Assembly: GCF_000830505.1 (NCBI RefSeq)
Contig: NZ_JXOK01000049.1
Coordinates: 206,156 to 270,155, forward strand
Length of the DNA stretch: 64,000 nucleotides
Origin: Vibrio mytili
Lineage (GTDB): Bacteria > Pseudomonadota > Gammaproteobacteria > Enterobacterales > Vibrionaceae
Direction: 5' to 3'
Part shown: positions 8,278-16,969 of the stretch, piece by piece
Layout of the letters: each line of letters begins with the position of its first letter
How positions within the stretch are numbered: the stretch's first letter is position 1
Program-made: the position numbers and the translations under genes
Notes under the pieces: model-generated
The model's database searches: none
Seen by the model: only the letters and a program-made list of their open reading frames with translations
What the model was told of the DNA's origin: nothing

Positions 8278-8416
8278 TTACTCTTTATTATGCTAATGAT
8301 TGATTAATAAACAACACGAAGACATGATCTCGTATTAGTAGATTTTCTTGTTAATTAATTAAAGCATTATCAATCTACAACATGGCTGAACTAAAGCATG
8401 ACCAAGCTGGCGGTGC

Positions 8417-9736
8417 CTAAGAAGGCAAAAAAGCTACGACGTCTGTTACGGTTGTCAAAATTACCGATCCTGCGAGCGCAGGATCTAACTTTAGTTTATC
8501 CAAAATGATTGGAATGAGGACGCCGAATAACGCCGCAGTGATGATATTGACGACAATAGCTAAAGCGATCGTGCCTCCTAGTATTGCGGATTGAAACCAA
8601 AGTCCAGCTAACCCACCGATAATGATAGCCCAAGCGAGTCCATTGAGAGAGCCAATGCCGAGCTCATTCTTTAACAGCTTAAATCGGTTACCCGGTGTAA
8701 TTTGATTCAGTGCCATTGAACGGATCATTAGAGTCAACGTTTGGCTACCTGCTATTCCCCCCATAGAAGCAACGATTGGCATTAACACCGCGAGCGCGAC
8801 AACTTGGGCGATCACATCTTCAAACAAGCCAATAGTGACGGAGGCTAAAATTGCAGTGAGCAGATTGATCCCTAACCATACCCCACGTTTTTGAGAGCTT
8901 TTTAGAACGGGTGCAAATAAGTCATCACCTTCGTCCATACCCGTACCAGCCATGAGTCTCGATTCGTAGATTTCTCGTTGGGTACTTAAGGCAAATTGCC
9001 AGTCTACTTCACCAATTAATGTCTGGTCTGAATCCGTCACAGGCAAGGCAGAAAGAGCACTGTGCTCCATTGCTTCGACTGCTTCCGATAACGACATTTT
9101 GCTGTCTAGAACTGTAACGGTGTCCAACGCAAGGGTTTTCAAGCGGACTTCAGTATCACTACGCAAAATTTCGTAGTAGTTCACCACACCACGAAACTGC
9201 TTATTCCGGTTGATGAGATACACTTGTTGAGGTGTATCGTAGCTGTAGCGTTCTATCAACTGCTTTGCTGTTGCAACAGTAATATTAAAAGGCAACGTGA
9301 TAATCTTTCGTTCAGCCCAGTGGCCGAGCTCTTCATCTTCGTATTCTTGGGCTTGATCGTAGAGTTCGAGCTCGTCTTTTTCGATCAGAGCTAATGCTTC
9401 GTTAATGATCGTCTCAGGCAGAGAGTCAGCCCACTCGATCAGAGAAAGGTTATCTAGCTTTGCAAGGGTAAGCTTAAGTTCGATTTCCGATAATGCATTG
9501 ATGATAGAAAAGCGAACATCTGCACGCATTTCGGTTAGTACATCGATATGGCGTTCTAGCGGCAGCGCTCGCCATAGTCGAACACGGTCCTCAATTGGAA
9601 AGGCTTCCAGAACTAAAGCGACGGAACCCGGTTCCAGACCGGCTTCTATCGCTTCATTGAGCTCGGAGGATTGCTCCGCCTCGTCGGCTTGACCAATGTG
9701 TTGTATTAGTGAGGAGATATCTTGAAACTTACTCAC
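8417..9736 (-). CDS. mgtE: Magnesium transporter MgtE, C-terminus changed by a frameshift
   Basis: MgtE is a Mg2+ channel with an N domain (residues about 25-130), a CBS pair (about 135-260) and five membrane helices (about 285 on). The order and motifs fit, e.g. LMPIVASMGGIAGSQTLTL. The frame as read ends TDVVAFLPS after 439 residues. If the six-base A run at 8427-8432 had one more base, the frame would continue FFAFLGTASLVML and stop at 8391, giving 448 residues, the family length and a complete last helix. So the gene carries a one-base deletion or a consensus error in a homopolymer. The loss touches only the end of the last helix; function may or may not survive. Confidence 0.88.
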   Translation of the reverse strand: MSKFQDISSLIQHIGQADEAEQSSELNEAIEAGLEPGSVALVLEAFPIEDRVRLWRALPLERHIDVLTEMRADVRFSIINALSEIELKLTLAKLDNLSLIEWADSLPETIINEALALIEKDELELYDQAQEYEDEELGHWAERKIITLPFNITVATAKQLIERYSYDTPQQVYLINRNKQFRGVVNYYEILRSDTEVRLKTLALDTVTVLDSKMSLSEAVEAMEHSALSALPVTDSDQTLIGEVDWQFALSTQREIYESRLMAGTGMDEGDDLFAPVLKSSQKRGVWLGINLLTAILASVTIGLFEDVIAQVVALAVLMPIVASMGGIAGSQTLTLMIRSMALNQITPGNRFKLLKNELGIGSLNGLAWAIIIGGLAGLWFQSAILGGTIALAIVVNIITAALFGVLIPIILDKLKLDPALAGSVILTTVTDVVAFLPS

Positions 9737-9764
9737 CGAGTTCCCCAGTAGTTAGTTAATGTGA

Positions 9765-9811
9765 ATACCCAAGCTTTTTTTAAAAGTGTTTGGGTATCGG
9801 CATTTTGCCGA
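9765..9811. repeat. Two adjacent inverted repeats between aarF-like gene and mgtE
   Basis: ATACCCAA (9765-9772) pairs with TTGGGTAT (9790-9797), and TCGGCA (9797-9802) with TGCCGA (9806-9811). Lying between two minus-strand genes, they could terminate the aarF-like transcript or structure the mgtE leader. Confidence 0.45.
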
Positions 9812-9930
9812 GTTATAAATGCGATAAGAAGTCCAACCACTCATGCTTAACAAGCTCTGATACCCCGAAGTCGTCGATGTTCGGGATGGTTGTTATTCAA
9901 AGTACTCGAAAGTAGCAGAAAAACAATAGT

Positions 9931-11247
9931 CTATTCGATATTAAGATAAGGAAGAACTAATTGACGGATGTTTACTTTTGCGCCGAGCCTAGCGGCAAGT
10001 AAGTACATCCCGGCGATTTTTCGGTGTAAGAAAATGGCATCCGCTGGGGGAGTGTGCCAATAGTTTTGTTCCATGCTAAGAATGGTGCCCGCTTGGCGTA
10101 GTCGCTGCGAAAGTCCACTGGCTTTGAAGTCATAGTCATCATCGATGAGCATAGGTTCACAGGCCATTTTGACCAGATCCAATACCGCTTTTCGCTGTTC
10201 AGGTTGAATCGCTTGTGCAAAGAAGCCAATTTGTTCCAATGCGTGATTGAGGCTTTGTTCGTCATGGTTCACCACTGCGCGAAATGCTTGACGATACCCA
10301 GAACTAAATCGTTGGCTGTATTCACGAGTAGCCCCGAAGTCTAACAGACCAATTTGTCGAGTCTCTTCATTGTACAAATAGTTGGCGAAGTTGGGGTCGG
10401 TCTGAACCATTCTAAACTCAAACAACTCTCGAAACATAAGGTCAAGCAGATGATGCATTACCATGTCTCGAGTGTATTGGTCGTGATTATCAAGCGTGTC
10501 GATAGGACGGCCTTCGATAAAGTCCATCGCTAAGACGGATGACGAAGAACTTTCGTGGTGGATTTTAGGTACAACAAAGTGAGGATCGGTTTTTAAAGCA
10601 TCGCAATAGTGCTTGACGAATTGGGCTTCGCGCTGATAATCGGCTTCGTCATGAAGTTGCTTTTTGGCTTCTTCCAATAGTCCTTTATAGTCTACGGATT
10701 CGGGGATCAGACCAACGACTTTAAGTAATGTGCCAACGTTGTTGACATCACTGTTGATGCTTTTACGGATTCCGGGGTACTGAACTTTGACGGCCAGTTT
10801 ATCTCCGGCATCACTATAAGCTTGATGCACTTGTCCGATAGAGGCACTCGCCATGGGCTTGAAGTTAAAGGCTAAAAAAGCGTGTTTCCAGTGCTCTCCA
10901 AGCGCATTTTCCATCACGGCGTTTAATTGCTTTGCTGGCATAGGGTCTGCGTCGGAGCGAAGTCTCGAAAGGATCTCCGCTAACTCTGGCTCTAGAATGT
11001 CACCAGCATCCATCGATAACATTTGACCGAGTTTCATTGCCGCACCACGTAGGTGAGCAAGTTGCTCGGTCAGTCTAGTGATGTTTGACGGTGTAAGAAG
11101 AAGATCTTTTGCTTTGGGCTTGTTGCCTTTAGCCAGTTGTTTGGTTCCTTCAGCGAGCACATTGCCAGCCACTCGCGTGGCAAGAGAGGCAAATTTACCG
11201 AACCTAGAAATGCGATGTGTGGGTAACCCTTTTTCCTTGTCTGACAT
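9931..11247 (-). CDS. ABC1/AarF (UbiB/COQ8-like) atypical kinase
   Basis: The 438-residue protein has the UbiB-family hallmarks: KLGQMLS (KxGQ extension, near 92), ASASIGQVH (A-rich loop replacing the P loop, near 153), the VKVQYPG lysine, an ExD helix EADYQRE near 218, and LLDFGATRE (DFG, near 333). It is a free-standing ABC1 protein, not the ubiE-ubiJ-ubiB operon gene, so a role in quinone or lipid metabolism is inference. There is no C-terminal membrane anchor. A start at 11247 (MSDKEKG) is preceded by GGGAAGGTCTCC. Confidence 0.9.
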   Translation of the reverse strand: MSDKEKGLPTHRISRFGKFASLATRVAGNVLAEGTKQLAKGNKPKAKDLLLTPSNITRLTEQLAHLRGAAMKLGQMLSMDAGDILEPELAEILSRLRSDADPMPAKQLNAVMENALGEHWKHAFLAFNFKPMASASIGQVHQAYSDAGDKLAVKVQYPGIRKSINSDVNNVGTLLKVVGLIPESVDYKGLLEEAKKQLHDEADYQREAQFVKHYCDALKTDPHFVVPKIHHESSSSSVLAMDFIEGRPIDTLDNHDQYTRDMVMHHLLDLMFRELFEFRMVQTDPNFANYLYNEETRQIGLLDFGATREYSQRFSSGYRQAFRAVVNHDEQSLNHALEQIGFFAQAIQPEQRKAVLDLVKMACEPMLIDDDYDFKASGLSQRLRQAGTILSMEQNYWHTPPADAIFLHRKIAGMYLLAARLGAKVNIRQLVLPYLNIE

Positions 11248-11398
11248 GGAGACCTTCCCGTTTTATTCAAACCATGTTGAACACCGTTTGTGGTTTATTC
11301 ATGTTATACGGGAAAATGAAGAGGTTGGATACAATTGGAAGCAGAACCGCCAGCAAGACTAGCGGTTAGCGTGCAGTAACTGAACGTCACTTCCGTAC

Positions 11399-12070
11399 TT
11401 ATTCTGGCGCTTTGGTTTCATGCCAGCGACTCGGATAAGCACTGCTGTAATCAGGCTCAACGAATCCTTCATACAATCCATCAGTCGCTTCGAGTGGACC
11501 AACGATAGTTCGGTATGGTAATACACCAGCCCACACCGGAATATCCAGGTCTTCAGCGTCATCGTTTACACCAAAGTTGCTGATTTTTACTGATGTTTCT
11601 TTAAGGGGGATTTTTAAGAGCAACGTCGCGTTCAGTTCTTTTTCGTTGCTTAGTCTTATCTGCTCCGTTCTTCCGGGTGCTATTTGTTCGATAAAGTGAT
11701 TGAGTAAGCGATCTTTCTCTTTGTTGTCAGGTACGACTTCAAATTGTCCAAATACAACAGCGCTGCGATAGTGAGCGCTATGATGAAAGGCTGAGCGAGC
11801 CAGAACCCATCCATCAAACAAAGTGAAAGTAAGACAGGTTTGCTGTCCTTGTTTGAGTGTGCGTAGCAAACGGCTGTTGTTCGCGCCATGGATGTAAACA
11901 CAATCATCTACACGCCATGCCAGCATGGGAATCACCACAGGTCCAGATTCATTGGTAATGGCAATATGAGCAACCAAGCTTTCGTCTATGATTTCATGCA
12001 ACTTTTCAATTTCAGTGACCGCTTTATGGGCTCCTTTCTTAATCTCTGTTCTTTTTGTACTTAACAACAT
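11399..12070 (-). CDS. Pyridoxamine-5'-phosphate-oxidase-family protein
   Basis: A 223-residue flavin-type split-barrel protein. Residues about 20-160 show the barrel core (VVIPMLAWRVDDCVYIHGANNS, LTFTLFDGWVLARSAFHHS), matching the PNPOx-like family often annotated FMN-binding. It is divergent from a MocR regulator across 103 bp, an arrangement common for this family; the substrate is unknown. True PdxH signature residues are not evident. Confidence 0.85.
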   Translation of the reverse strand: MLLSTKRTEIKKGAHKAVTEIEKLHEIIDESLVAHIAITNESGPVVIPMLAWRVDDCVYIHGANNSRLLRTLKQGQQTCLTFTLFDGWVLARSAFHHSAHYRSAVVFGQFEVVPDNKEKDRLLNHFIEQIAPGRTEQIRLSNEKELNATLLLKIPLKETSVKISNFGVNDDAEDLDIPVWAGVLPYRTIVGPLEATDGLYEGFVEPDYSSAYPSRWHETKAPE

Positions 12071-12173
12071 GAATGCTCTCCTCAGCTAATCGTAAAAATC
12101 GAAATGTTTATTTCGCGTGCCTTGTTGCAATGTACTGTTTAACTGGTAGCTTAAGGAGAGCCAGTTTTAAACA

Positions 12174-13604
12174 ATGGATGGATCCGGTTTGTCGTTGATT
12201 GATGTTGGGGATTTGCAGTTAAATACTGAGGCGGAGACGCTTCAGCAGTCGGTATTTCTTTCGATTAGAGATAAGATCGTTAAAGGGTTTTGGGCAAAGA
12301 ATGGCAAGTTGCCCTCGACGCGTAAATTAGCCCAAGAACTAAATTTGAGTAGAAATACGGTTATTTTTGCGTATGAGCAGCTAGTGGCAGAGGGCTACTT
12401 AAACAGTCGGAAAGGCTCTGGCTTTTATGTTGCAGTGGAGTTACCTGAGCAATATTTACCTAGCATTGAACCAACGGAAGTGCATACTGTTAACCAAAAG
12501 GTGCTTGACGTTAACGCGGCATTTGCACCGGGTGTCCCTGATCTAGCGCTCTTTCCTAGTGTTCAGTGGCAAAAGTATCTTAACCGCCACTTAACGCGAA
12601 CCTCTTTGCTTGGTAATCAAGACATTCAAGGAAGCTGGGCGCTTCGGTGTTCTCTTTCTGATTATTTAGCCTCTAGCCGCTCCGTTCACTGCTCACCGAG
12701 TAGAATCATCATTACCTCAGGCGCTCAGCAGGCTTTAAGCATTGCAACAATGGCAACATTGAAACGCGGTGACAAAATATTAATGGAGCAACCTGGTTAC
12801 GCCCAAATGCGTAAGTTAATCCAGTTCATGCAGTATCAGTTTTCTCCTTTGTTTGTAAAAGAAAAACTTGGGTTTGACGTGGAATCCGTAACAAACTCAG
12901 ATGCTGATGCGCTATACATTACTCCGAGTAATCAGTATCCAATGGGCACCACTTTAGATACTGAGCAAAGGGGAAAAATAATCGATTGGGCGGTACAGAA
13001 TTCCGCTTGGATTTTAGAAGATGATTATGACAGTGAATTTCAATTCGCTCACCGCCCCTATACCAGTCTACAAGGGTTAGCAGCACAATTAGGACGTGGA
13101 GAGCGCGTTATCTATATCGGTTCGTTCAGTAAAGTGATGTTTAACGGTTTGAGGATGGGCTATCTTGTCGTGCCTGATTCACTGGTTGAGACATGTTTAA
13201 TGATTAAAGATGCCCTAAGTGGTGATTCGCCTAGTCACGTGCAAGAGGCAATGGCGGACTTTATTGTTGAAGGGAGTCTGTTACGTCATATCAGGAAAAT
13301 GCGCCGTATTTACAAAGCAAAGCATGAACAAATGAGCCTTTCAATTAATGAATGCTTTGGAGACAAAGTCAGCGTGATTAGTCAGGCTGCAGGGTTGCAC
13401 ATCACTCTGAAATGGCGCAACGGAATTGATGAGCATACATGGGCGCAACGCGCTGCAAATGAAGGTATTGTACTGCGTCCACTGAGCTACTATGAGCACC
13501 CTGAATACATAAATCGAGATTGGAATGGGGCAGTGCTTGGCTATGGAAACACTGCCTTATCGGAAATAGACTCGCTTATAAAACGACTCTCGGATTTATT
13601 CTAG
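12174..13604 (+). CDS. MocR/GntR-type PLP-dependent transcriptional regulator
   Basis: A 476-residue fusion. Residues about 20-90 form a GntR winged helix (LPSTRKLAQELNLSRNTV, AEGYLNSRKGSGFYV). Residues 110-476 form a fold-type I aminotransferase domain with the PLP lysine in GSFSKVMFNGLRMGYL near 325 and the DDYDSEFQF aspartate near 288. The closest named relatives are PdxR-type regulators of vitamin B6 genes. The divergent PNPOx gene is the likely target. Its 3' end overlaps the convergent yjeH by 9 bp. Confidence 0.92.
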   Translation: MDGSGLSLIDVGDLQLNTEAETLQQSVFLSIRDKIVKGFWAKNGKLPSTRKLAQELNLSRNTVIFAYEQLVAEGYLNSRKGSGFYVAVELPEQYLPSIEPTEVHTVNQKVLDVNAAFAPGVPDLALFPSVQWQKYLNRHLTRTSLLGNQDIQGSWALRCSLSDYLASSRSVHCSPSRIIITSGAQQALSIATMATLKRGDKILMEQPGYAQMRKLIQFMQYQFSPLFVKEKLGFDVESVTNSDADALYITPSNQYPMGTTLDTEQRGKIIDWAVQNSAWILEDDYDSEFQFAHRPYTSLQGLAAQLGRGERVIYIGSFSKVMFNGLRMGYLVVPDSLVETCLMIKDALSGDSPSHVQEAMADFIVEGSLLRHIRKMRRIYKAKHEQMSLSINECFGDKVSVISQAAGLHITLKWRNGIDEHTWAQRAANEGIVLRPLSYYEHPEYINRDWNGAVLGYGNTALSEIDSLIKRLSDLF

Positions 13605-14858
13605 AACCTTAGATTCATGTTTGCGATTCAGGCGTTTCCAAGGAAGGGACAGCAACGCGAAAATGGAGAGTGCGTAGAACATAGACCAACCTAGGCAGAT
13701 AAACACGCCGGTGCAGAGTAGCAGAGAAATACCTGCTAATACTTTCCCGACCCCTTTAAGCAACTTAAATGCTGCCAACATTGCTAGCAGGTAAACTAAG
13801 ACAAAAATACTATTGGCGAGCTTTAGGAAAAACTCCAGGTCGAGACCTGAAAGGGTACCCACGACACAGGAGAGCAACAAAATGCCGCCAACCACTAGCG
13901 TGGCAGAAGAGGGAACTCCTCGACGGGATATTTTGGCTAGCTTGCTGTCTGAACGGTGTTCGCGAGCCTGAGCCCAAACCATTCTCGCCAAGCTTTGAGT
14001 GTAAAGGTTGATGCTGGCAAAGCACGCTGAAAAGCCAATCACACTGATGAGCCACTTGGCGTGTTCACCCAGTAGATGCTCACTTAACCACGGGATAGAT
14101 GCGTTATCAAACTGTGGACTACCGTAGGCGCCAAACTTTAATATTACTACCGAACAGGCCCAATACGTGAGTCCTGCTACGAGGCAGCCAAAAACAATCG
14201 CAATAGGGAAATCACGCTGTGGGTTTTTAAACTCTTCTCCCATATGAGCGAACGCCTCGATACCAACAAAACACCAAAACATCACGCCAAGGACTGCGGT
14301 GATTGACCATATGGAGTCTGACGTGATCTCTGGCATAACCAGATCTGCACTGGTAATTTCCCCTTTCCATAAAAATGAGCCGACTAAAGCAAAAACACTT
14401 AACGCAATGACAGTTTGTAAACGGCCCGATGATTTTGTTCCCAATAAATTGACGAAAATAAGAAGTAAAATGGTCACGATCTGGGCAAATAGGTTGCTGT
14501 TTAGTGATGATGGGAGAAGCTGTTGCAAAAATCCGGCTGCCAGGGCAATCGCTGGTGGAATACCCACGGGGATGATACTGACGAATAGCCAAGCGACACT
14601 ACTTTCTAGTTTGCTATTAAATGCTTTACGAACAAAGAAAGCAGTGCCACCAGCGTTGGGGTAGCGCTTTCCAAGTTGAGAGAAAGTCAAAGCAATAGGG
14701 CATATTGCAATAAACAATAAAATCCATGCCCATAATGAAAAATGACCTGCGATACCCGCAGCAATTGCTGGGATCATAAACAAGCCAGTTCCCATTAACG
14801 TTGTGGAAAGTTGAGCGATGCCGGAAATGAGTGAGATGTCTTTTTTAAGCTGTTCCAT
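13596..14858 (-). CDS. yjeH: Amino-acid exporter YjeH (APC superfamily)
   Basis: A 420-residue, 12-helix transporter very similar in length and motifs to E. coli YjeH, an exporter of methionine and branched-chain amino acids: ISGIAQLSTTLMGTGLFMIP at the N terminus, FSQLGKRYPNAGGTAFFV, and VMFWCFVGIEAFAHMGEEFK near 210. I chose the ATG at 14858; an upstream TTG at 14918 would add 20 residues not found in YjeH. The divergent Lrp-type gene at 15037 may regulate it. Confidence 0.9.
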   Translation of the reverse strand: MEQLKKDISLISGIAQLSTTLMGTGLFMIPAIAAGIAGHFSLWAWILLFIAICPIALTFSQLGKRYPNAGGTAFFVRKAFNSKLESSVAWLFVSIIPVGIPPAIALAAGFLQQLLPSSLNSNLFAQIVTILLLIFVNLLGTKSSGRLQTVIALSVFALVGSFLWKGEITSADLVMPEITSDSIWSITAVLGVMFWCFVGIEAFAHMGEEFKNPQRDFPIAIVFGCLVAGLTYWACSVVILKFGAYGSPQFDNASIPWLSEHLLGEHAKWLISVIGFSACFASINLYTQSLARMVWAQAREHRSDSKLAKISRRGVPSSATLVVGGILLLSCVVGTLSGLDLEFFLKLANSIFVLVYLLAMLAAFKLLKGVGKVLAGISLLLCTGVFICLGWSMFYALSIFALLSLPWKRLNRKHESKVLE

Positions 14859-15036
14859 GCTGGTCTCTGACGGTGTCGAACGAAGAAACTCTAAGAATAA
14901 ATGAGTTGTGAAATACAAAATGCGTTACTGAGCCGACAATATGACGGTTGTTTCAAATAATTCCAACAAAATGTTGGTTTCTTATGCATTTAAAATCGTT
15001 GTAAAATAAACGAAATAAGGAATAAGCGGTAAGTTT

Positions 15037-15498
15037 ATGGACAAGTTTGATCACAAGATCATTGATATCCTCCGGCATAATGCTCGACTTTCGGTTACTG
15101 AAATTGCTGATAAAGTTAACTTATCTCGCTCAGCGGTAACTGCTCGAATTCGTAAGCTAGAAAATGACAAAGTTATTTTGGGCTATCATGCAGAAATTGC
15201 ACCGTCGGCAGAGGACTCGATTTGTGCTTATTTTGCGTTAAAGTTTGATACGTCTACCTCAACGTATTATTGCGAATCCTACGCAGATGAGTTGTACAAA
15301 ATTGATGGCGTCAAGTGGTGTCATGCCATTAGCGGAGAGACCGACATGATGGTTTTTGTTCAAGTGCCCAATATGAATCGTTTGAATGAAATCAGAGATC
15401 AAATTCAACGGTATCCAGAACTTCGTCACTTAATGACACATACGGTCTTGACCGAATTTTTTAATACCACAGGGTCACCCTTCGTTAAGTCTGCATGA
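15037..15498 (+). CDS. Lrp/AsnC-family transcriptional regulator
   Basis: A 153-residue protein: N-terminal HTH (DKFDHKIIDILRHNARLSVT, then ADKVNLSRSAVTARIRKLE) and a C-terminal RAM effector domain (GVKWCHAISGETDMMVFV). It sits between yjeH and a LysE-type exporter, 23 bp upstream of the latter, and probably controls one or both in response to an amino acid. Confidence 0.92.
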   Translation: MDKFDHKIIDILRHNARLSVTEIADKVNLSRSAVTARIRKLENDKVILGYHAEIAPSAEDSICAYFALKFDTSTSTYYCESYADELYKIDGVKWCHAISGETDMMVFVQVPNMNRLNEIRDQIQRYPELRHLMTHTVLTEFFNTTGSPFVKSA

Positions 15499-15521
15499 GA
15501 GTCTGTTAAGGAGAGGCATTT

Positions 15522-16136
15522 ATGACACTAACTATTTGGTTATCACTTTTTACCGTCTGTTTATTGGGGGCGATGTCGCCGGGTCCGAGTCTTGCTATTG
15601 TTGCGAAACACTCGTTAGCTGGTGGCAGAGTTAATGGCTTGGCAACGGCTTGGGCACATGCTTTTGGGATAGGCATATATGCGTTTATCACATTGATTGG
15701 CCTAGCGGTGGTGCTGCAACAAAGTCCGATTCTATTTAAAACAATAAGCTTGCTAGGGGCGGGATATCTCGCCTATTTAGGATTTAATGCGTTGCGTTCG
15801 AAAGGGGGCGTGGCGGCAAAGCTAGAATCAGGAAAGGAAACGACGGTCGGTCAATCTGCACGAGAAGGCTTCTTTATTTCCATTCTAAGCCCTAAAATTG
15901 CGCTGTTTTTCATTGCACTATTTAGTCAGTTTGTTGCTCTGGGTAATGATCTCAGTAATCAAATGATCATTGTTGCGACACCATTTGTTGTTGATGGCTT
16001 GTGGTACACCTTCATTACAATTGTATTATCCAGCTCAAAAGTCGTAGATAAAATTCGCGCAAAGGCGGTGCTTATTGATCGTTTGTCTGGACTTGTCTTG
16101 ATCCTACTGGCCTTGCGCGTTGTTTTTACTATTTAG
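15522..16136 (+). CDS. LysE-family amino-acid exporter
   Basis: A 204-residue protein of six helices. The N-terminal signature MSPGPSLAIVAKHSLAGGR (near 19-37) and LLGAGYLAYLGFNALRS are typical of LysE/RhtB exporters. A ribosome-binding site AAGGAGAGG precedes the ATG. It is probably co-transcribed with the Lrp gene and ends at a strong terminator. Confidence 0.92.
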   Translation: MTLTIWLSLFTVCLLGAMSPGPSLAIVAKHSLAGGRVNGLATAWAHAFGIGIYAFITLIGLAVVLQQSPILFKTISLLGAGYLAYLGFNALRSKGGVAAKLESGKETTVGQSAREGFFISILSPKIALFFIALFSQFVALGNDLSNQMIIVATPFVVDGLWYTFITIVLSSSKVVDKIRAKAVLIDRLSGLVLILLALRVVFTI

Positions 16137-16153
16137 GTCAGGCTAAATAAAAA

Positions 16154-16183
16154 ATACCCAGTCTAGCTATCAAGACTGGGTAT
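16154..16183. terminator. Bidirectional terminator
   Basis: ATACCCAGTCT (16154-16164) pairs with AGACTGGGTAT (16173-16183) with A tract on the left and A tract on the right; the minus strand reads into six T. It separates the LysE gene from the minus-strand small membrane protein gene. Confidence 0.85.
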
Positions 16184-16231
16184 AAAAAAGAAGTATCTCA
16201 GGAACAGTTGGGGGCTGGAAACACTTCACTT

Positions 16232-16453
16232 TTAACGGTTCACTTCTTCAAATTCACCTTCAATAGCTTCGGCTTTGCCAGTGTTGAATTTATATTCTTC
16301 ATTCATTTCTTGTTGCATGCGGTATACGCGCTTCTCGATGCGTTTACCAGTAATCAGGGCTGCAATGGTCAATGGAATCGCAAGGACTAGGCTAAGTAGC
16401 AAAGTAAATACGCCAGTAATCAGAGCCAGTGCGGTAACAATAATCCGATTCAT
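16232..16453 (-). CDS. Small membrane protein of unknown function
   Basis: A 73-residue protein with one or two membrane helices (residues 4-33, ending ALITGK) followed by a charged tail (RIEKRVYRMQQEMNEEYKFN). A good ribosome-binding site (AGAGGT) precedes the ATG. No family recognised; the strong site and the transmembrane-plus-charged-tail layout favour a real gene over the overlapping plus-strand frames. Confidence 0.65.
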   Translation of the reverse strand: MNRIIVTALALITGVFTLLLSLVLAIPLTIAALITGKRIEKRVYRMQQEMNEEYKFNTGKAEAIEGEFEEVNR

Positions 16454-16969
16454 ATTTGTGACCTCTTTTTCAATCTATGGGTTCATATTACTCGTGTGAA
16501 CATGAACAAAACATGAACGTATACTTAAGTGACTTTATTGATGAACAGCCAAAGAGCGAGCTTCTCACTTCGCCGTTGAATTTGGCGCTCTTGAATTTCA
16601 TGATCTAGTGCTACGTTACTGCTTTTTTACGTAGAATGACGATGTATTCAAATCAGTGCCTTGCCTAAGAGCGAATAAATTCTCGCCGATGAAATTACTT
16701 GAGTCTATAAGTGAAAAAAGCACGAGAAAGAAAAAACGCCTGAGGTTAGTCAGGCGTATAAAAGAGAGTTAAGAGAGTGGTACGCTATGGGATTAACGTT
16801 GTGGAGCAATGTTTATCTAGCGTGTTATTGTTATCTTAGGTGTATGTAATTGTTATATAAAGTATAATTATTATCTAGCCTAACGTTGTTTTCTGCGCAT
16901 ATGATGGTTTACTTTGCGTATTGTTATTTACTTTTCTTATTGTTATTTACCGAGCGTGAGGCGGTCTAT
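16454..16969. other. 516-bp intergenic region, no gene seen
   Basis: It holds the terminator of the GAPDH gene (16731-16757), AAGAGCG/CGCTCTT arms around 16552-16595 and several TTATTGTTAT-type direct repeats around 16826-16950. The short frames on either strand lack ribosome-binding sites. Confidence 0.6.
16731..16757 (-). terminator. Rho-independent terminator downstream of GAPDH gene
   Basis: Minus-strand stem ACGCCTGA/TCAGGCGT (16736-16757, 6-base loop) followed by six T. It lies 213 bp past the GAPDH stop. Confidence 0.85.
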
